Source: Streptomyces sp. GS7 (GTDB taxonomy: Bacteria > Actinomycetota > Actinomycetes > Streptomycetales > Streptomycetaceae). From it: a stretch of 64,000 nt of DNA. Shown here one piece after another: positions 1 through 9,793 of this stretch. The DNA is taken from contig NZ_CP047146.1 in the NCBI RefSeq assembly GCF_009834125.1, positions 2,163,501 through 2,227,500 on the forward strand. Reading direction: 5' to 3'. Each line of letters opens with the position of its first letter. Position 1 is the first letter of the stretch. Under the pieces are notes generated by a model. That model worked only from the letters and a program-made list of their open reading frames with translations, was not told the DNA's origin and did no database searches. The translations under genes were made by a program, and so were the position numbers.

Positions 1-1445
1 TCGCGACGCCGCTGTTCGCCGGGTTCGCGAACTGGATCATGCCGCTGCAGATCGGCGCGCCCGACGTGGCGTTCCCGCGGCTGAACATGTTCGCCTACTG
101 GCTCTACCTCTTCGGCTCGCTCATCGCGGTCGCCGGCTTCCTCACCCCGCAGGGTGCGGCCGACTTCGGCTGGTTCGCGTACTCGCCGCTCTCGGACGCG
201 GTGCGTTCGCCGGGCGTCGGCGCCGACATGTGGATCATGGGTCTGGCCTTCTCCGGCTTCGGCACGATCCTCGGTTCGGTCAACTTCATCACCACCATCA
301 TCTGCATGCGTGCTCCCGGCATGACGATGTTCCGGATGCCGATCTTCGTATGGAACGTGCTGCTGACCGGTGTGCTGGTCCTGCTCGCCTTCCCGGTGCT
401 GGCCGCCGCGCTGTTCGCCCTGGAGGCGGACCGTAAATTCGGTGCCCATGTATTCGACGCGGCAAATGGTGGAGCACTGCTCTGGCAACACCTCTTCTGG
501 TTCTTCGGCCATCCAGAGGTGTACATCATTGCCCTGCCGTTCTTCGGCATCATTTCCGAGGTCATTCCGGTCTTCTCCCGGAAGCCGATGTTCGGTTACA
601 TCGGCCTGATCGCCGCGACGATTTCCATCGCCGGTCTCTCGGTCACGGTGTGGGCGCACCACATGTATGTGACGGGCGGCGTACTGCTGCCGTTCTTCTC
701 CTTCATGACGTTCCTCATCGCGGTTCCGACCGGTGTGAAGTTCTTCAACTGGATCGGCACGATGTGGAAGGGCTCGCTGTCCTTCGAGACGCCGATGCTC
801 TGGGCGATCGGCTTCCTGATCACCTTCACCTTCGGTGGTCTGACCGGCGTCATCCTGGCCTCGCCGCCGATGGACTTCCACATCTCCGACTCGTACTTCG
901 TCGTGGCGCACTTCCACTACGTCGTGTTCGGCACGGTCGTCTTCGCGATGTTCGCCGGATTCCACTTCTGGTGGCCGAAGTTCACCGGCAAGATGCTCGA
1001 CGAGCGGCTCGGCAAGATCACGTTCTGGACGCTGTTCGTCGGCTTCCACGGCACGTTCCTCGTCCAGCACTGGCTGGGCGCGGAGGGCATGCCCCGGCGT
1101 TACGCGGACTACCTCGCGGCCGACGGCTTCACCACGCTGAACACCATCTCGTCGATCAGCTCGTTCCTGCTGGGCATGTCGATCCTGCCGTTCCTCTACA
1201 ACGTCTGGAAGACCGCCAAGTACGGCGAGAAGATCGAGGTCGACGACCCCTGGGGCTACGGCCGCTCGCTGGAGTGGGCGACGTCCTGCCCGCCGCCGCG
1301 GCACAACTTCCTCACCCTGCCGCGTATTCGGTCCGAATCCCCGGCGTTCGACCTGCACCACCCGGAGATCGCGGCGCTGGACGCGCTGCACAACGGCCAC
1401 GCGGGTGACAAGGCGCTGGCCGGCGGCAAGGAGGCGGGCAAGTGA
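1..1445 (+). CDS. ctaD: Cytochrome c oxidase subunit I (aa3-type), 5'-truncated by window edge
   Basis: Core catalytic subunit of the aa3 oxidase in the cytoplasmic membrane; it reduces O2 at the haem a3-CuB centre and pumps protons. The frame is open from base 3 with no start, so the N-terminus lies left of the window. About 480 residues with many membrane helices are visible. The GHPEVY motif (about 507-525) carries a CuB histidine and the cross-linked tyrosine, HHMYVTG (about 660) carries two CuB histidines, and HFHYVVFG (about 910) carries haem ligands. The stop overlaps the ctaF start by 4 bp, so the two are translationally coupled. Family assignment is secure. Confidence 0.97.
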   Translation, partial: ATPLFAGFANWIMPLQIGAPDVAFPRLNMFAYWLYLFGSLIAVAGFLTPQGAADFGWFAYSPLSDAVRSPGVGADMWIMGLAFSGFGTILGSVNFITTIICMRAPGMTMFRMPIFVWNVLLTGVLVLLAFPVLAAALFALEADRKFGAHVFDAANGGALLWQHLFWFFGHPEVYIIALPFFGIISEVIPVFSRKPMFGYIGLIAATISIAGLSVTVWAHHMYVTGGVLLPFFSFMTFLIAVPTGVKFFNWIGTMWKGSLSFETPMLWAIGFLITFTFGGLTGVILASPPMDFHISDSYFVVAHFHYVVFGTVVFAMFAGFHFWWPKFTGKMLDERLGKITFWTLFVGFHGTFLVQHWLGAEGMPRRYADYLAADGFTTLNTISSISSFLLGMSILPFLYNVWKTAKYGEKIEVDDPWGYGRSLEWATSCPPPRHNFLTLPRIRSESPAFDLHHPEIAALDALHNGHAGDKALAGGKEAGK

Positions 1446-1840
1446 AGATCCAGGGCAAGATGTTCATCTGGCTCTCCGTCTTCGTCCTGGCCATGGCGAT
1501 CGTCTATGGCGTCTGGTCGAAGGAGCCGGCGGGCACCACCGCGCTGTTCCTCGCCTTCGGCCTGTGCATCATGGTCGGCTACTACCTGGCCTTCACGGCC
1601 CGGCGGGTCGACGCGGGCGCACAGGACAACGAGAACGCCGAGGTCGCGGACGACGCCGGTGAGCTGGGCTTCTTCAGCCCGCACAGCTGGCAGCCGCTCT
1701 TCCTGGGCATCGGCGGCGCGCTGGCCTTCATGGGAGTGGTCTTCGGCTTCTGGCTGCTGTACTTCTCCCTGCCGGTGATCCTCGTGGCCCTCTGGGGCTG
1801 GGTGTTCGAGTACTACCGCGGTGAGAACCGCACCCAGTAA
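1442..1840 (+). CDS. ctaF: Cytochrome c oxidase subunit IV (actinobacterial type)
   Basis: Small accessory subunit of the actinobacterial aa3 oxidase, 132 residues with four predicted membrane helices (about 7-25, 33-52, 85-105, 107-125). It begins at the ATG that overlaps the ctaD stop and ends before a strong terminator, so it closes the ctaC-D-F transcript. Its role in the actinobacterial cytochrome bcc-aa3 supercomplex is known from the family. Length and position right after ctaD are as expected. Confidence 0.95.
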   Translation: MKIQGKMFIWLSVFVLAMAIVYGVWSKEPAGTTALFLAFGLCIMVGYYLAFTARRVDAGAQDNENAEVADDAGELGFFSPHSWQPLFLGIGGALAFMGVVFGFWLLYFSLPVILVALWGWVFEYYRGENRTQ

Positions 1841-1881
1841 CGCACCTTCCGCGCTGCGCGCGGCGGACACGCCGAAAGGCC

Positions 1882-1913
1882 GGGCCCGGACACCCCATCA
1901 GGTGTCCGGGCCC
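1882..1913 (+). terminator. Terminator after ctaF
   Basis: A perfect 13-bp GC-rich stem (1882-1894 with 1901-1913) around a 6-nt loop, 41 bp after the ctaF stop. There is no clear U tract, which is usual for Streptomyces. Confidence 0.8.
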
Positions 1914-1993
1914 ACTCCGTTCGGCCCCACGGGACAGACCCGTTTGGAGTCTTCCAACGCGCCGGTACGGGCGGCTCTTCGTACGTTTGGGGC

Positions 1994-3271
1994 ATGAACC
2001 ACAGACCTCGAACCCGGACGGTGCTGAGCTGCGGCCTCCTGCTCGTACCCCTCGCGGTGAGCACTGCCGCGTGCGGGGGCTCGGCGTCGGAAACGCTCTC
2101 GACCGATCCCTACGACGCGAGTGACCAGATATCGGCCAACACCCCGGCCGACGGACGGAAGAAGGCGGACCCCGACAAGCCCCTCGAACTCGCGGTCAAA
2201 GGGGACGAGGCGCGTATCACGGACGTGACCGCCACCGACGCCACCGGCCGCTACGTCCGGGGGGAGCTGAGCGCCGACGGCAAGCACTGGCGCACCATCG
2301 CGCCGCTGGCCGCCGGCACGCGCTACTCGGTGCAGGTCAGTACCGAGGAGGAGGACGGCACCCCGGGCCGCAAGACCCTGGTGGTCAACACCAAGGACGC
2401 GGACGACCGGCTGACCGTCAAGTTCGGCCCGCAGAGCGGCCAGTACGGCGTCGGCCAGCCGGTCACCGCCGAACTCAGCAAGCCGGTCACCGACCCCAAG
2501 GCCCGGGCCGTCGTCGAGAGCGCCCTGAAGGTCGACTCCACACCGCGCGTCGAGGGCTCCTGGCACTGGGTGGACGGCAAGAAGCTGCACTTCCGCCCCA
2601 AGGAGTACTGGCCCGCCCACGCCACCATCGCCGTCCACAGCAACCTCGACGGCCTGAAGATCTCCGGCGGGCTCTACGGCGGCCCCGCCAAGCCCGTACG
2701 GCTCACCACCGGCGACCGGGTCGAGGCCGTCACCGACGCCGCCGCGCACCAGATGACCGTGCTGCGCAACGGCAAGTCGATCAACACCATCCCGGTCACC
2801 ACCGGCAAGCCCGGCTTCTCCACCCGCAACGGCGTCAAGGTCGTGCTCGGCAAGGAGAGCTTCGTACGGATGCGCAGTGCCACCGTGGGCATCGCCGCCG
2901 GAAGTTCGGACTCCTACGACCTGCCGGTCTACTGGGCCACCCGGGTGACCTGGAGCGGGGAGTACGTGCACGCCGCCCCGTGGTCGGTCGGCTCCCAGGG
3001 CGCGGCCAACGTCAGCCACGGCTGTACCGGCATGTCCACCGGCAACGCCCAGTGGTTCTTCAACACCGTCCGGGTCGGCGACGTCGTCAAGGTCGTCAAC
3101 AGCGGCGGCGCCACCATGACGCCGTTCGACAACGGCTTCGGCGACTGGAACATGCCCTGGAAGGAATGGCGGGACGGCAGCGCCCTCAAGAACAGGGCCT
3201 CCACCACCACAGGCGCGGCCGAGCGGGAGCAGAACCCCGCCGCTGACGCCCGGCTGCGCCCGCAGTTCTGA
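1994..3271 (+). CDS. L,D-transpeptidase lipoprotein (YkuD) with Ig-like domains
   Basis: Probable peptidoglycan cross-linking enzyme that forms 3-3 (meso-DAP) bridges outside the membrane. The 425-residue protein starts with a basic, hydrophobic signal and a lipobox-like TAAC with Cys27, so it is probably lipid-anchored. Ig-like linker domains fill about residues 50-250, and the YkuD domain follows. The catalytic SHGCTG motif has Cys344, with a conserved HAAPWS block just before it. It stands alone between ctaF and the convergent receiver gene; the same placement is known in other Streptomyces. The ATG start is well supported by the signal sequence. Confidence 0.92.
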   Translation: MNHRPRTRTVLSCGLLLVPLAVSTAACGGSASETLSTDPYDASDQISANTPADGRKKADPDKPLELAVKGDEARITDVTATDATGRYVRGELSADGKHWRTIAPLAAGTRYSVQVSTEEEDGTPGRKTLVVNTKDADDRLTVKFGPQSGQYGVGQPVTAELSKPVTDPKARAVVESALKVDSTPRVEGSWHWVDGKKLHFRPKEYWPAHATIAVHSNLDGLKISGGLYGGPAKPVRLTTGDRVEAVTDAAAHQMTVLRNGKSINTIPVTTGKPGFSTRNGVKVVLGKESFVRMRSATVGIAAGSSDSYDLPVYWATRVTWSGEYVHAAPWSVGSQGAANVSHGCTGMSTGNAQWFFNTVRVGDVVKVVNSGGATMTPFDNGFGDWNMPWKEWRDGSALKNRASTTTGAAEREQNPAADARLRPQF

Positions 3272-3272
3272 A

Positions 3273-3287
3273 GGCCGCTCAGCGGCC
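3273..3287. terminator. Short hairpin between convergent genes
   Basis: A 6-bp GGCCGC/GCGGCC stem with a 3-nt loop in the 30-bp gap between two convergent genes. A repeated GGCCGCTCAG unit surrounds it. It is weak but well placed as a bidirectional terminator. Confidence 0.35.
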
Positions 3288-3301
3288 GCTCAGGGCCCCG
3301 C

Positions 3302-3715
3302 TCAGACCGGCGCCACGGCCTGCGCCAGACTGCGGCGGCGCAGCAGCCCGGCCAGCGCCTCGGCGAACGCCACCGGGTCGACGGGATGGGTCACCGCGGC
3401 GTCCGCGCGGCTCCAGGTGGCCAGCCAGGCGTCCTGCGGGCGGCCGATGAGCAGCAGCACCGGAGGGCACTGGAAGATCTCGTCCTTGATCTGCCGGCAG
3501 ACGCCCATACCGCCCGCCGGCGCGGTCTCGCCGTCCAGCACGCAGACGTCGATGCCGCCCTGCTCCAGGGCCTCCAGGACGGCCGGTGCGGTGGCGCACT
3601 CCAGGATCTCGATCTCCGGGGCGTCGGGGGCCGGCCGCCGCCCGGCCGCCAGCCGGACCTGCTCGCGGGTGTTGGCGTTGTCGCTGTAGACCAGCACCGT
3701 GGCAGTCGCCTGCAT
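3302..3715 (-). CDS. Atypical response-regulator receiver protein (single domain)
   Basis: 137 residues that look like a lone CheY-type receiver domain with no output domain. The start ATG has a strong GGAGGAACG ribosome site. A candidate phospho-acceptor Asp lies in VCVLDGE (about residue 57). The usual N-terminal acidic pair is reduced to one Asp (VYSDN) and the conserved Lys near the end appears lost (AVTHPVD), so signalling may be phosphorylation-independent. It is divergent from ctaE and convergent with the transpeptidase, in the middle of the respiratory locus. Function unknown; a redox or respiratory link is only inferred from location. Confidence 0.7.
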   Translation of the reverse strand: MQATATVLVYSDNANTREQVRLAAGRRPAPDAPEIEILECATAPAVLEALEQGGIDVCVLDGETAPAGGMGVCRQIKDEIFQCPPVLLLIGRPQDAWLATWSRADAAVTHPVDPVAFAEALAGLLRRRSLAQAVAPV

Positions 3716-3982
3716 CGTTCCTCCACTTTCGTAGCGGTACGGCTTGGTCAAACCGTTGCGCGATGCTACTCCCGGACGGGGCCCCGGCAGGAGATGCCGG
3801 ACGCATCCGGGATGCGCCCGACGGCCTGTCAGGACCGGGGCTTCCAGGGCCGGCGAGCGGTGCCGCGGGGGACGCTTCCCCCCTTCGGGCGACCGCCGCG
3901 GAGGTCCGTACGAGCAGGGCATACGGCCTTGACACACCGAACGGCACCCCCCGGAGTGAGGGCGGGATAAGCGACCGACATA

Positions 3983-4603
3983 ATGTCGGTCGTGGCGACA
4001 GCAACGACAGTAGAAACCGGGCACGCGCACCCGTCGGTCAATCGGCCGAACCTCACCAGCGTCGGAACCATCATCTGGCTGAGTTCCGAGCTGATGTTCT
4101 TCGCGGCCCTCTTCGCGATGTACTTCACCCTTCGATCGGTGACGGGCGAGGCGTATTGGAAGGAATCCGCCCATGCGCTGAATCTTCCGTTCTCCGCGAC
4201 CAACACCACGATCCTGGTGCTCAGCTCGCTGACGTGTCAGCTCGGCGTTTTCGCCGCCGAGCGCGGTGACGTCAAGAAGCTGCGGACCTGGTTCGTGATC
4301 ACCTTCATCATGGGTGCCATCTTCATCGGCGGTCAGGTCTTCGAGTACACCGAGCTGGTCAAGCACGAGGGCCTTTCGCTCTCGTCCGGCCCGTACGGCT
4401 CGGTGTTCTACCTGACCACCGGTTTCCACGGACTGCATGTGACGGGCGGTCTGATCGCCTTCCTGCTGGTCCTGGGCAGGACGTACGCGGCCAAGAGGTT
4501 CACCCACACGCAGGCCACCGCGGCCATCGTCGTGTCCTACTACTGGCACTTCGTCGATGTCGTCTGGATCGGCCTCTTCGCCACGATCTACCTGATCCGG
4601 TAA
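3983..4603 (+). CDS. ctaE: Cytochrome c oxidase subunit III
   Basis: Subunit III of the aa3 oxidase: 206 residues with about five membrane helices, the short actinobacterial form. The [16 protein letters not shown] and FHGLHVTGG segments and the C-terminal [14 protein letters not shown] are diagnostic. It leads the ctaE-qcrC-qcrA-qcrB cluster. The ATG at 3983 is preferred by family length although no good ribosome site precedes it; a GTG at 3992 is the alternative. A TTGACA hexamer lies at 3929-3934, but I could not find a convincing -10 box. Confidence 0.95.
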   Translation: MSVVATATTVETGHAHPSVNRPNLTSVGTIIWLSSELMFFAALFAMYFTLRSVTGEAYWKESAHALNLPFSATNTTILVLSSLTCQLGVFAAERGDVKKLRTWFVITFIMGAIFIGGQVFEYTELVKHEGLSLSSGPYGSVFYLTTGFHGLHVTGGLIAFLLVLGRTYAAKRFTHTQATAAIVVSYYWHFVDVVWIGLFATIYLIR

Positions 4604-4689
4604 CCGGTACCGGGCCTGTTGCCGGGCCCGCATTTCAGACAGACATAGCCAAAGCATCGACGCAGAAGATCCTGACACCGGGGTAATCC

Positions 4690-5499
4690 GTGAAAAAGCT
4701 CTCCGCACGACGGCGCCATCCGCTGGCGGCGCTCGTCGTCCTACTCTTCGCGCTGGCGGTCACTGGGGGGCTGTACGCCGCGTTCGCGCCGGCGGACAAG
4801 GCTCAGGCCGATGACACCGCCCAGTCTCTTGCCATCAAGGAGGGCAAGAAGCTCTTCGCCGTGGGCTGCGCAAGCTGCCACGGCACCGGCGGTCAGGGCA
4901 GCTCCAGCGGCCCGAGCCTGGTCGGCGTGGGCGCCGCCGCCGTCGACTTCCAGGTGGGCACCGGCCGTATGCCCGCCCAGCAGCCCGGCGCCCAGGTGCC
5001 GCGGAAGCGGAACATCTACAACAACGCCCAGATCGACCAGCTCGCGGCCTACGTCGCGTCGCTCGGTCCCGGCCCGTCCGTCCCCGACAAGTCGCAGTAC
5101 AGCGCCGACGGGGCCGACATCGGCAAGGGCGGCGAACTGTTCCGCACCAACTGTGCGCAGTGCCACAACTTCACCGGCAAGGGCGGTGCCCTCACCAACG
5201 GCAAGTACGCACCGACGCTTGAGGGCGTGGACCCGAAGCACATCTACGAGGCCATGGAGACCGGCCCGCAGAACATGCCCTCCTTCGGTGACGGCACGCT
5301 GAGCAAGCAGAACAAGAAGGACATTGTCGCGTACCTCGGCGCCGTCGACAGCGATAAGTCCGCGAGCCCGGGCGGTATGGAACTCGGTGGTCTGGGCCCG
5401 GTGACCGAAGGACTCTTCGGCTACATCTTCGGCCTGGGTGCGTGTGTCGCGGTCGCCATCTGGGTCGCAGCCCGGACTACGAAGGCCAAGAAGTCATGA
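4690..5499 (+). CDS. qcrC: Dihaem cytochrome c subunit of the bcc complex
   Basis: Carries electrons from the Rieske protein to CtaC in the bcc-aa3 supercomplex, replacing a soluble cytochrome c. The 269-residue protein (GTG start) has an N-terminal membrane anchor (about 11-33), two cytochrome c domains with CASCH (residues 60-64) and CAQCH (155-159), and a C-terminal helix (about 242-262). The stop overlaps the qcrA start as ATGA. Confidence 0.97.
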   Translation: MKKLSARRRHPLAALVVLLFALAVTGGLYAAFAPADKAQADDTAQSLAIKEGKKLFAVGCASCHGTGGQGSSSGPSLVGVGAAAVDFQVGTGRMPAQQPGAQVPRKRNIYNNAQIDQLAAYVASLGPGPSVPDKSQYSADGADIGKGGELFRTNCAQCHNFTGKGGALTNGKYAPTLEGVDPKHIYEAMETGPQNMPSFGDGTLSKQNKKDIVAYLGAVDSDKSASPGGMELGGLGPVTEGLFGYIFGLGACVAVAIWVAARTTKAKKS

Positions 5500-6539
5500 G
5501 TGAGACAGAAGAAAACCTTCCCAGTGAGCGGGAGACGGCTCACGAAGGTGCGCTGGCGAAGGCGGACAACCCCTTCGCCGACCCGGGGCTGCCGCCCCAC
5601 GAGCACCGCGTCCAGGACATCGACGAGCGGGCCGCCAAGCGCTCCGAGCGCACCGTGGCGTTCCTCTTCGTGGTGTCCATGCTGGCCACCGTCGCCTTCA
5701 TCGCGTCGTACGTGGCGATCCCGATCGACAAGATCGTCTACATCTTCCCGATCGGCCACGTCAGCGGGCTGAACTTCGCGCTCGGTCTGACCCTGGGTGT
5801 GGCGCTCTTCTGCATCGGCGCCGGCGCGGTCCACTGGGCCCGCACGCTGATGTCCGACGAGGAGGTCGCCGACGAGCGGCACCCGATCGCGGCCGCGCCC
5901 GAGGTCAAGGCCAAGGTCCTGGCGGACTTCGCGGACGGTGCCCGGGAGTCGCAGTTCGGCCGTCGCAAGCTGATCCGCAACACGATGTTCGGCGCGCTGG
6001 CCCTGGTGCCGCTCTCCGGCGTCGTCCTGCTGCGCGACCTGGGCCCGCTGCCCGAGAAGAAGCTGCGCACCACGGGCTGGAAGAAGGGCATCCGCCTGGT
6101 CAACCAGTCCACCAACCTCCCGCTGCGTCCCGAGGACATCGCGGTGGGCTCCCTCACCTTCGCCAAGCCCGAGGGCCTGGAGGAGAGCGACGAGGAGTTC
6201 AACGAGAAGATCGCCAAGGACGCCCTGATGCTCGTGCGGATCCAGCCGCAGAACATCAAGGACAAGCAGGAACTGGCCTGGTCGCACGAGGGCATCGTCG
6301 CGTACTCGAAGATCTGCACCCACGTCGGTTGCCCGATCAGCCTCTACGAGCAGCAGACGCACCACGTGCTCTGCCCCTGCCACCAGTCGACCTTCGACCT
6401 CTCCGACGGCGGTCGGGTGATCTTCGGTCCGGCCGGGCACGCCCTGCCGCAGCTGCACATCACGGAGAAGGACGGCTTCCTTGAGGCCGCGAGCGGCTTC
6501 GCGGAGCCCGTCGGCCCGAGCTTCTGGGAGCGCGGATGA
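5496..6539 (+). CDS. qcrA: Rieske iron-sulfur subunit of the bcc complex
   Basis: High-potential 2Fe-2S protein that takes electrons from menaquinol. 347 residues starting at the ATG overlapping qcrC. An acidic N-terminus is followed by three membrane segments (about 50-75, 85-110, 165-185), the actinobacterial layout, then the Rieske fold with CTHVGC (from residue 274) and CPCHQSTF ligand motifs. A loop containing PEDIAVGSLTF before the cluster is typical of actinobacteria. It is coupled to qcrB by a 4-bp overlap. Confidence 0.97.
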   Translation: MSETEENLPSERETAHEGALAKADNPFADPGLPPHEHRVQDIDERAAKRSERTVAFLFVVSMLATVAFIASYVAIPIDKIVYIFPIGHVSGLNFALGLTLGVALFCIGAGAVHWARTLMSDEEVADERHPIAAAPEVKAKVLADFADGARESQFGRRKLIRNTMFGALALVPLSGVVLLRDLGPLPEKKLRTTGWKKGIRLVNQSTNLPLRPEDIAVGSLTFAKPEGLEESDEEFNEKIAKDALMLVRIQPQNIKDKQELAWSHEGIVAYSKICTHVGCPISLYEQQTHHVLCPCHQSTFDLSDGGRVIFGPAGHALPQLHITEKDGFLEAASGFAEPVGPSFWERG

Positions 6540-8173
6540 GTAACGAGACAACCGCGACCACTGCGCGCCGTGGGCAGGCACCACGGGGCGAGCGGATCGC
6601 CGACTGGGCGGACGGCCGGCTGGGCATCTACAGCCTCGCCAAGGCCAACATGCGCAAGATCTTCCCGGACCACTGGTCCTTCATGCTGGGCGAGGTCGCG
6701 CTCTACAGCTTCGTCATCATCATCCTGACCGGTGTCTACCTGACGCTGTTCTTCCACCCGAGCATGGCCGAGGTCACCTACCACGGGTCCTACGTGCCGA
6801 TGCACGGGATCAGGATGACCCAGGCGTTCGAGTCGACGCTGGACATCAGCTTCGACGTCCGCGGTGGTCTGCTGATCCGGCAGATCCACCACTGGGCCGC
6901 GCTGGTCTTCCTGGCCGCGATGATGGTCCACATGATGCGGGTGTTCTTCACCGGCGCGTTCCGCAAGCCGCGTGAGGTCAACTGGCTCTTCGGCTTCCTG
7001 CTGTTCGTGCTGGGCATGTTCACCGGCTTCACCGGTTACTCGCTCCCCGACGACCTGCTCTCCGGCACCGGTGTGCGGTTCATCGAGGGCGTCATCCTGG
7101 CGATGCCGCTGATCGGCTCGTACCTGCAGATGTTCATCTTCGGCGGCGAGTTCCCCGGGCACGACATCATCCCGAGGTTCTTCACGATCCACGTGCTGCT
7201 GCTGCCGGGCATCATGCTGGGCCTGCTGGTGGCCCACCTGATCCTCGTCATCTACCACAAGCACACGCAGTTCCCGGGCGCCGGCAAGACGAACAACAAC
7301 GTCGTCGGCATGCCGCTGCTGCCGGTCTACATGGCCAAGGCCGGAGGCTTCTTCTTCCTGGTCTTCGGCGTCATCGCGGTGATCGCCGCGGTCGCCAGCA
7401 TCAACCCCGTGTGGGCCATCGGTCCGTACCGGCCGGACCAGGTGTCCACCGGTGCGCAGCCGGACTGGTACATGGGCTTCGCCGAGGGCCTGGTGCGTGT
7501 CATGCCGGGCTGGGAGTGGAACTTCTGGGGCCACACCATCAACTTCGGTGTCCTCATCCCGATCCTGGTCTTCCCGCTGGTCCTGGTCGCCATCGCGGTC
7601 TACCCGTTCGTCGAGTCCTGGGTCCGCGGCGACAAGCGCGAGCACCACATCCTGGACCGCCCGCGCAACGTGCCCACCCGCACCGGGTTCGGCGTGGCCT
7701 GGCTGGTCGCGTACTTCGTGATGCTGATCGGTGGCGGCAACGACCTGTGGGCCACCCACTTCCACCTGTCGATCAACTCGATCACCTGGTTCGTCCGGAT
7801 CGCGTTCTTCGTCGGGCCGGTGCTGGCCTTCATCGCCACCAAGCGGATCTGCCTGGGCCTCCAGCGCCGCGACAAGGACAAGGTGCTGCACGGACGCGAG
7901 TCCGGCATCATCAAGCGCCTGCCGCACGGTGAGTTCATCGAGGTGCACGAGCCCCTCGACCAGGAGCAGCTGCACTTCCTGACGCAGCACGAGCAGCCCG
8001 AGCCGATCGCCCTCGGCCCCGAGGTCGACGAGAACGGCGTCCGGCGCAAGCTCAAGCGCACGGAGAAGCTGCGCGCCAAGCTCTCCAAGGGCTACTACGG
8101 CGAGGACAACGTCATCCCGAAGCCCACCGTCGAGGAGTACAAGGAGATCACCAGCGGCCACGGCCACCACTGA
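6536..8173 (+). CDS. qcrB: Cytochrome b subunit of the bcc complex
   Basis: Quinol-oxidising dihaem membrane subunit, 545 residues. Haem-ligand histidines sit in RQIHHWAAL with MMVHMM, and in [10 protein letters not shown] with LVAHLIL. The second half carries the PDWYMGF quinone-site region. A soluble C-terminal tail (about 420-545) is the usual actinobacterial extension. It ends the ctaE-qcrCAB operon before a strong terminator. In mycobacteria this subunit is the target of several inhibitors; that is family knowledge. Confidence 0.97.
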   Translation: MSNETTATTARRGQAPRGERIADWADGRLGIYSLAKANMRKIFPDHWSFMLGEVALYSFVIIILTGVYLTLFFHPSMAEVTYHGSYVPMHGIRMTQAFESTLDISFDVRGGLLIRQIHHWAALVFLAAMMVHMMRVFFTGAFRKPREVNWLFGFLLFVLGMFTGFTGYSLPDDLLSGTGVRFIEGVILAMPLIGSYLQMFIFGGEFPGHDIIPRFFTIHVLLLPGIMLGLLVAHLILVIYHKHTQFPGAGKTNNNVVGMPLLPVYMAKAGGFFFLVFGVIAVIAAVASINPVWAIGPYRPDQVSTGAQPDWYMGFAEGLVRVMPGWEWNFWGHTINFGVLIPILVFPLVLVAIAVYPFVESWVRGDKREHHILDRPRNVPTRTGFGVAWLVAYFVMLIGGGNDLWATHFHLSINSITWFVRIAFFVGPVLAFIATKRICLGLQRRDKDKVLHGRESGIIKRLPHGEFIEVHEPLDQEQLHFLTQHEQPEPIALGPEVDENGVRRKLKRTEKLRAKLSKGYYGEDNVIPKPTVEEYKEITSGHGHH

Positions 8174-8220
8174 TCCCTGCGGGCGCCACCGCGCGCACCG
8201 CCGGTAGTACGCCACCCAGA

Positions 8221-8249
8221 GGGCCCCGTCCACGAAGAGGACGGGGCCC
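8221..8249 (+). terminator. Terminator after qcrB
   Basis: A perfect 11-bp stem (8221-8231 with 8239-8249) and 7-nt loop, 47 bp downstream of qcrB, ending in a short TT. Very stable by GC content. Confidence 0.88.
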
Positions 8250-8313
8250 TTCGGCATGCCCGGGGCTCGATAGGGTGACGGCATACGCAGCAGACGAACC
8301 AGGAGCGTGGACC

Positions 8314-9378
8314 ATGAACGTTGTGACCCCGGCAGGCGGCGGCAGCGTGGCGGACCACTCCTGGCCGGCCGTACTGAACGCCCTCCTGGAAGGCCGCGAC
8401 CTCGGCGCCGACGACACCGCCTGGGTCATGGACAAGATCATGCGCGGCCAGGCCACCGACGCGCAGATCGCCGGTTTCGCGGTCGCGCTGCGCGCCAAGG
8501 GCGAGACCGTGGCGGAGATCACCGGGCTGGTGCGGGCGATGTACGCGCACGCCAGCCTGATCGAGGTGCCCGGCCCCAGCGTGGACATCGTCGGCACCGG
8601 CGGTGACGGCGCCAAGACGGTCAACATCTCCACCATGGCGTCGATCGTGGTCGCCGGCACCGGCGCCAAGGTCGTCAAGCACGGCAGCCGGGCCGCCTCG
8701 TCCGCCAGCGGCGCCTCCGACGTCCTGGAGAAGCTGGGCGTCAATCTGGACCTGAGCCCGCAACGGGTGGTGGAGGTCGCCGAGGAGGCCGGGATCACCT
8801 TCTGCTTCGCGGCCAAGTTCCACCCCGCGCTGCGCCATGTGGCCGCCGCCCGCGGGCAGTTGGGGATCCGCACCACGTTCAACGTGCTGGGCCCGCTGAC
8901 CAATCCCGCCCGGGTCCGCGCCCAGGCGACCGGCGTCGCGGACGCCCGGATGGCGCCGATCCTGGCCGGGGTGCTCGCCGAGCGCGGCTCCTCGGCGCTG
9001 GTGTTCCGCGGCGACGACGGGCTGGACGAGCTGACCACGACCGCCACCTCCCGGGTGTGGATCGTGCGCGGCGGCACGGTCCGCGAGGAGCCCTTCGACC
9101 CGCGGGACGTCGGCATCGAGCTGGTGCCGGTGGAGGCGCTGCGCGGCGCCGACGCGTCGTACAACGCGGACGTGGCCCGCCGGCTGCTGGACGGGGAGAC
9201 CGGGCCGGTCCGCGATGCCGTCCTGCTGAACGCCGCGGCGGCGCTGGCGGCGCTGGAGCCGTCGGACGCCCCGCTGGCCGAGCGGATCCGGACCGGTCTC
9301 GCGAAGGCCGCCGAGGCGATCGACTCGGGCGCCGCCAAGCGGGTGCTGGAGCGCTGGGTGGCGGCCAGCAACGCCTGA
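8314..9378 (+). CDS. trpD: Anthranilate phosphoribosyltransferase
   Basis: Transfers phosphoribosyl from PRPP to anthranilate, the second committed step of tryptophan synthesis. 354 residues. The PRPP site is seen in [14 protein letters not shown], followed by [15 protein letters not shown]. The ATG at 8314 is chosen because an AGGAG site lies just upstream; the frame opens earlier. It is monocistronic, with terminators on both sides, and is separated from the anthranilate synthase gene at 35.5 kb, as in other Streptomyces. Confidence 0.95.
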   Translation: MNVVTPAGGGSVADHSWPAVLNALLEGRDLGADDTAWVMDKIMRGQATDAQIAGFAVALRAKGETVAEITGLVRAMYAHASLIEVPGPSVDIVGTGGDGAKTVNISTMASIVVAGTGAKVVKHGSRAASSASGASDVLEKLGVNLDLSPQRVVEVAEEAGITFCFAAKFHPALRHVAAARGQLGIRTTFNVLGPLTNPARVRAQATGVADARMAPILAGVLAERGSSALVFRGDDGLDELTTTATSRVWIVRGGTVREEPFDPRDVGIELVPVEALRGADASYNADVARRLLDGETGPVRDAVLLNAAAALAALEPSDAPLAERIRTGLAKAAEAIDSGAAKRVLERWVAASNA

Positions 9379-9400
9379 CGCGAACGGCCAGGTGACGCAG

Positions 9401-9427
9401 GCCCCGGTCCGGGATGCGGACCGGGGC
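9401..9427 (+). terminator. Terminator after trpD
   Basis: A 10-bp perfect stem GCCCCGGTCC/GGACCGGGGC with a 7-nt loop, 22 bp beyond the trpD stop, followed by TTG. Confidence 0.85.
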
Positions 9428-9460
9428 TTGCGCCATGTTGATCGTGTGGCATGATTCAGC

Positions 9461-9600
9461 CCAGGTCACGAGTGACAGCGACACAGGCCCCGGCCCGCTG
9501 TCCGGCAACCCTCCTTCCGTGGCGGGGTGCCCCGGGTGATGACCAGGTCGCAGGCAGCGAGGTCTGCGGCAAGCGCGGATCCCTCGCCAGGGATCCTGGT
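9461..9600 (+). promoter_or_regulatory. SAM-IV-type riboswitch
   Basis: The block TCCGGCAACCCTCC followed by GGGGTGCCCCGGGTGA-GACC is the conserved core of the SAM-I/SAM-IV superfamily. A P1-like stem pairs GGTCA (9464-9468) with TGACC (9540-9544). A further hairpin GGATCCCT/AGGGATCC (9577-9596) follows, as expected for the 3' stem that distinguishes SAM-IV. It lies about 195 bp upstream of the aminotransferase start; the remaining leader to 9793 holds a small GGGCC/GGCCC hairpin near 9640 and pyrimidine-rich sequence that could form the expression platform. SAM would be expected to lower expression. Confidence 0.85.
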
Positions 9601-9793
9601 CCCCGAGGGAGTCCTTTCCGTGATGCAGCGAATGCGATAGGGCCCGCAGGCCCCCCTTCCGCACCCCTTCCCTCCTCTTCTGCCGAGGGTTTTCCTTCAC
9701 GTTGCGGTGCCGCCGTGCGCTCCGGTGTTCCTCCATACGCCTGCCGACGCGCCCGCCCGCAGCGAATTCGCTTGCCTCTCACGGGAGTTCGCC

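Noticed and set aside
3929..3934. TTGACA before ctaE as a -35 box
   Set aside because: No matching -10 hexamer lies at a 16-19 bp distance, so I mention it only in the ctaE entry.
6344..8284. A 646-codon open frame on the minus strand across qcrB
   Set aside because: It runs antisense to a certain gene, has Asp/Arg/Val-rich low-complexity composition typical of GC-rich shadow frames, and matches no family.
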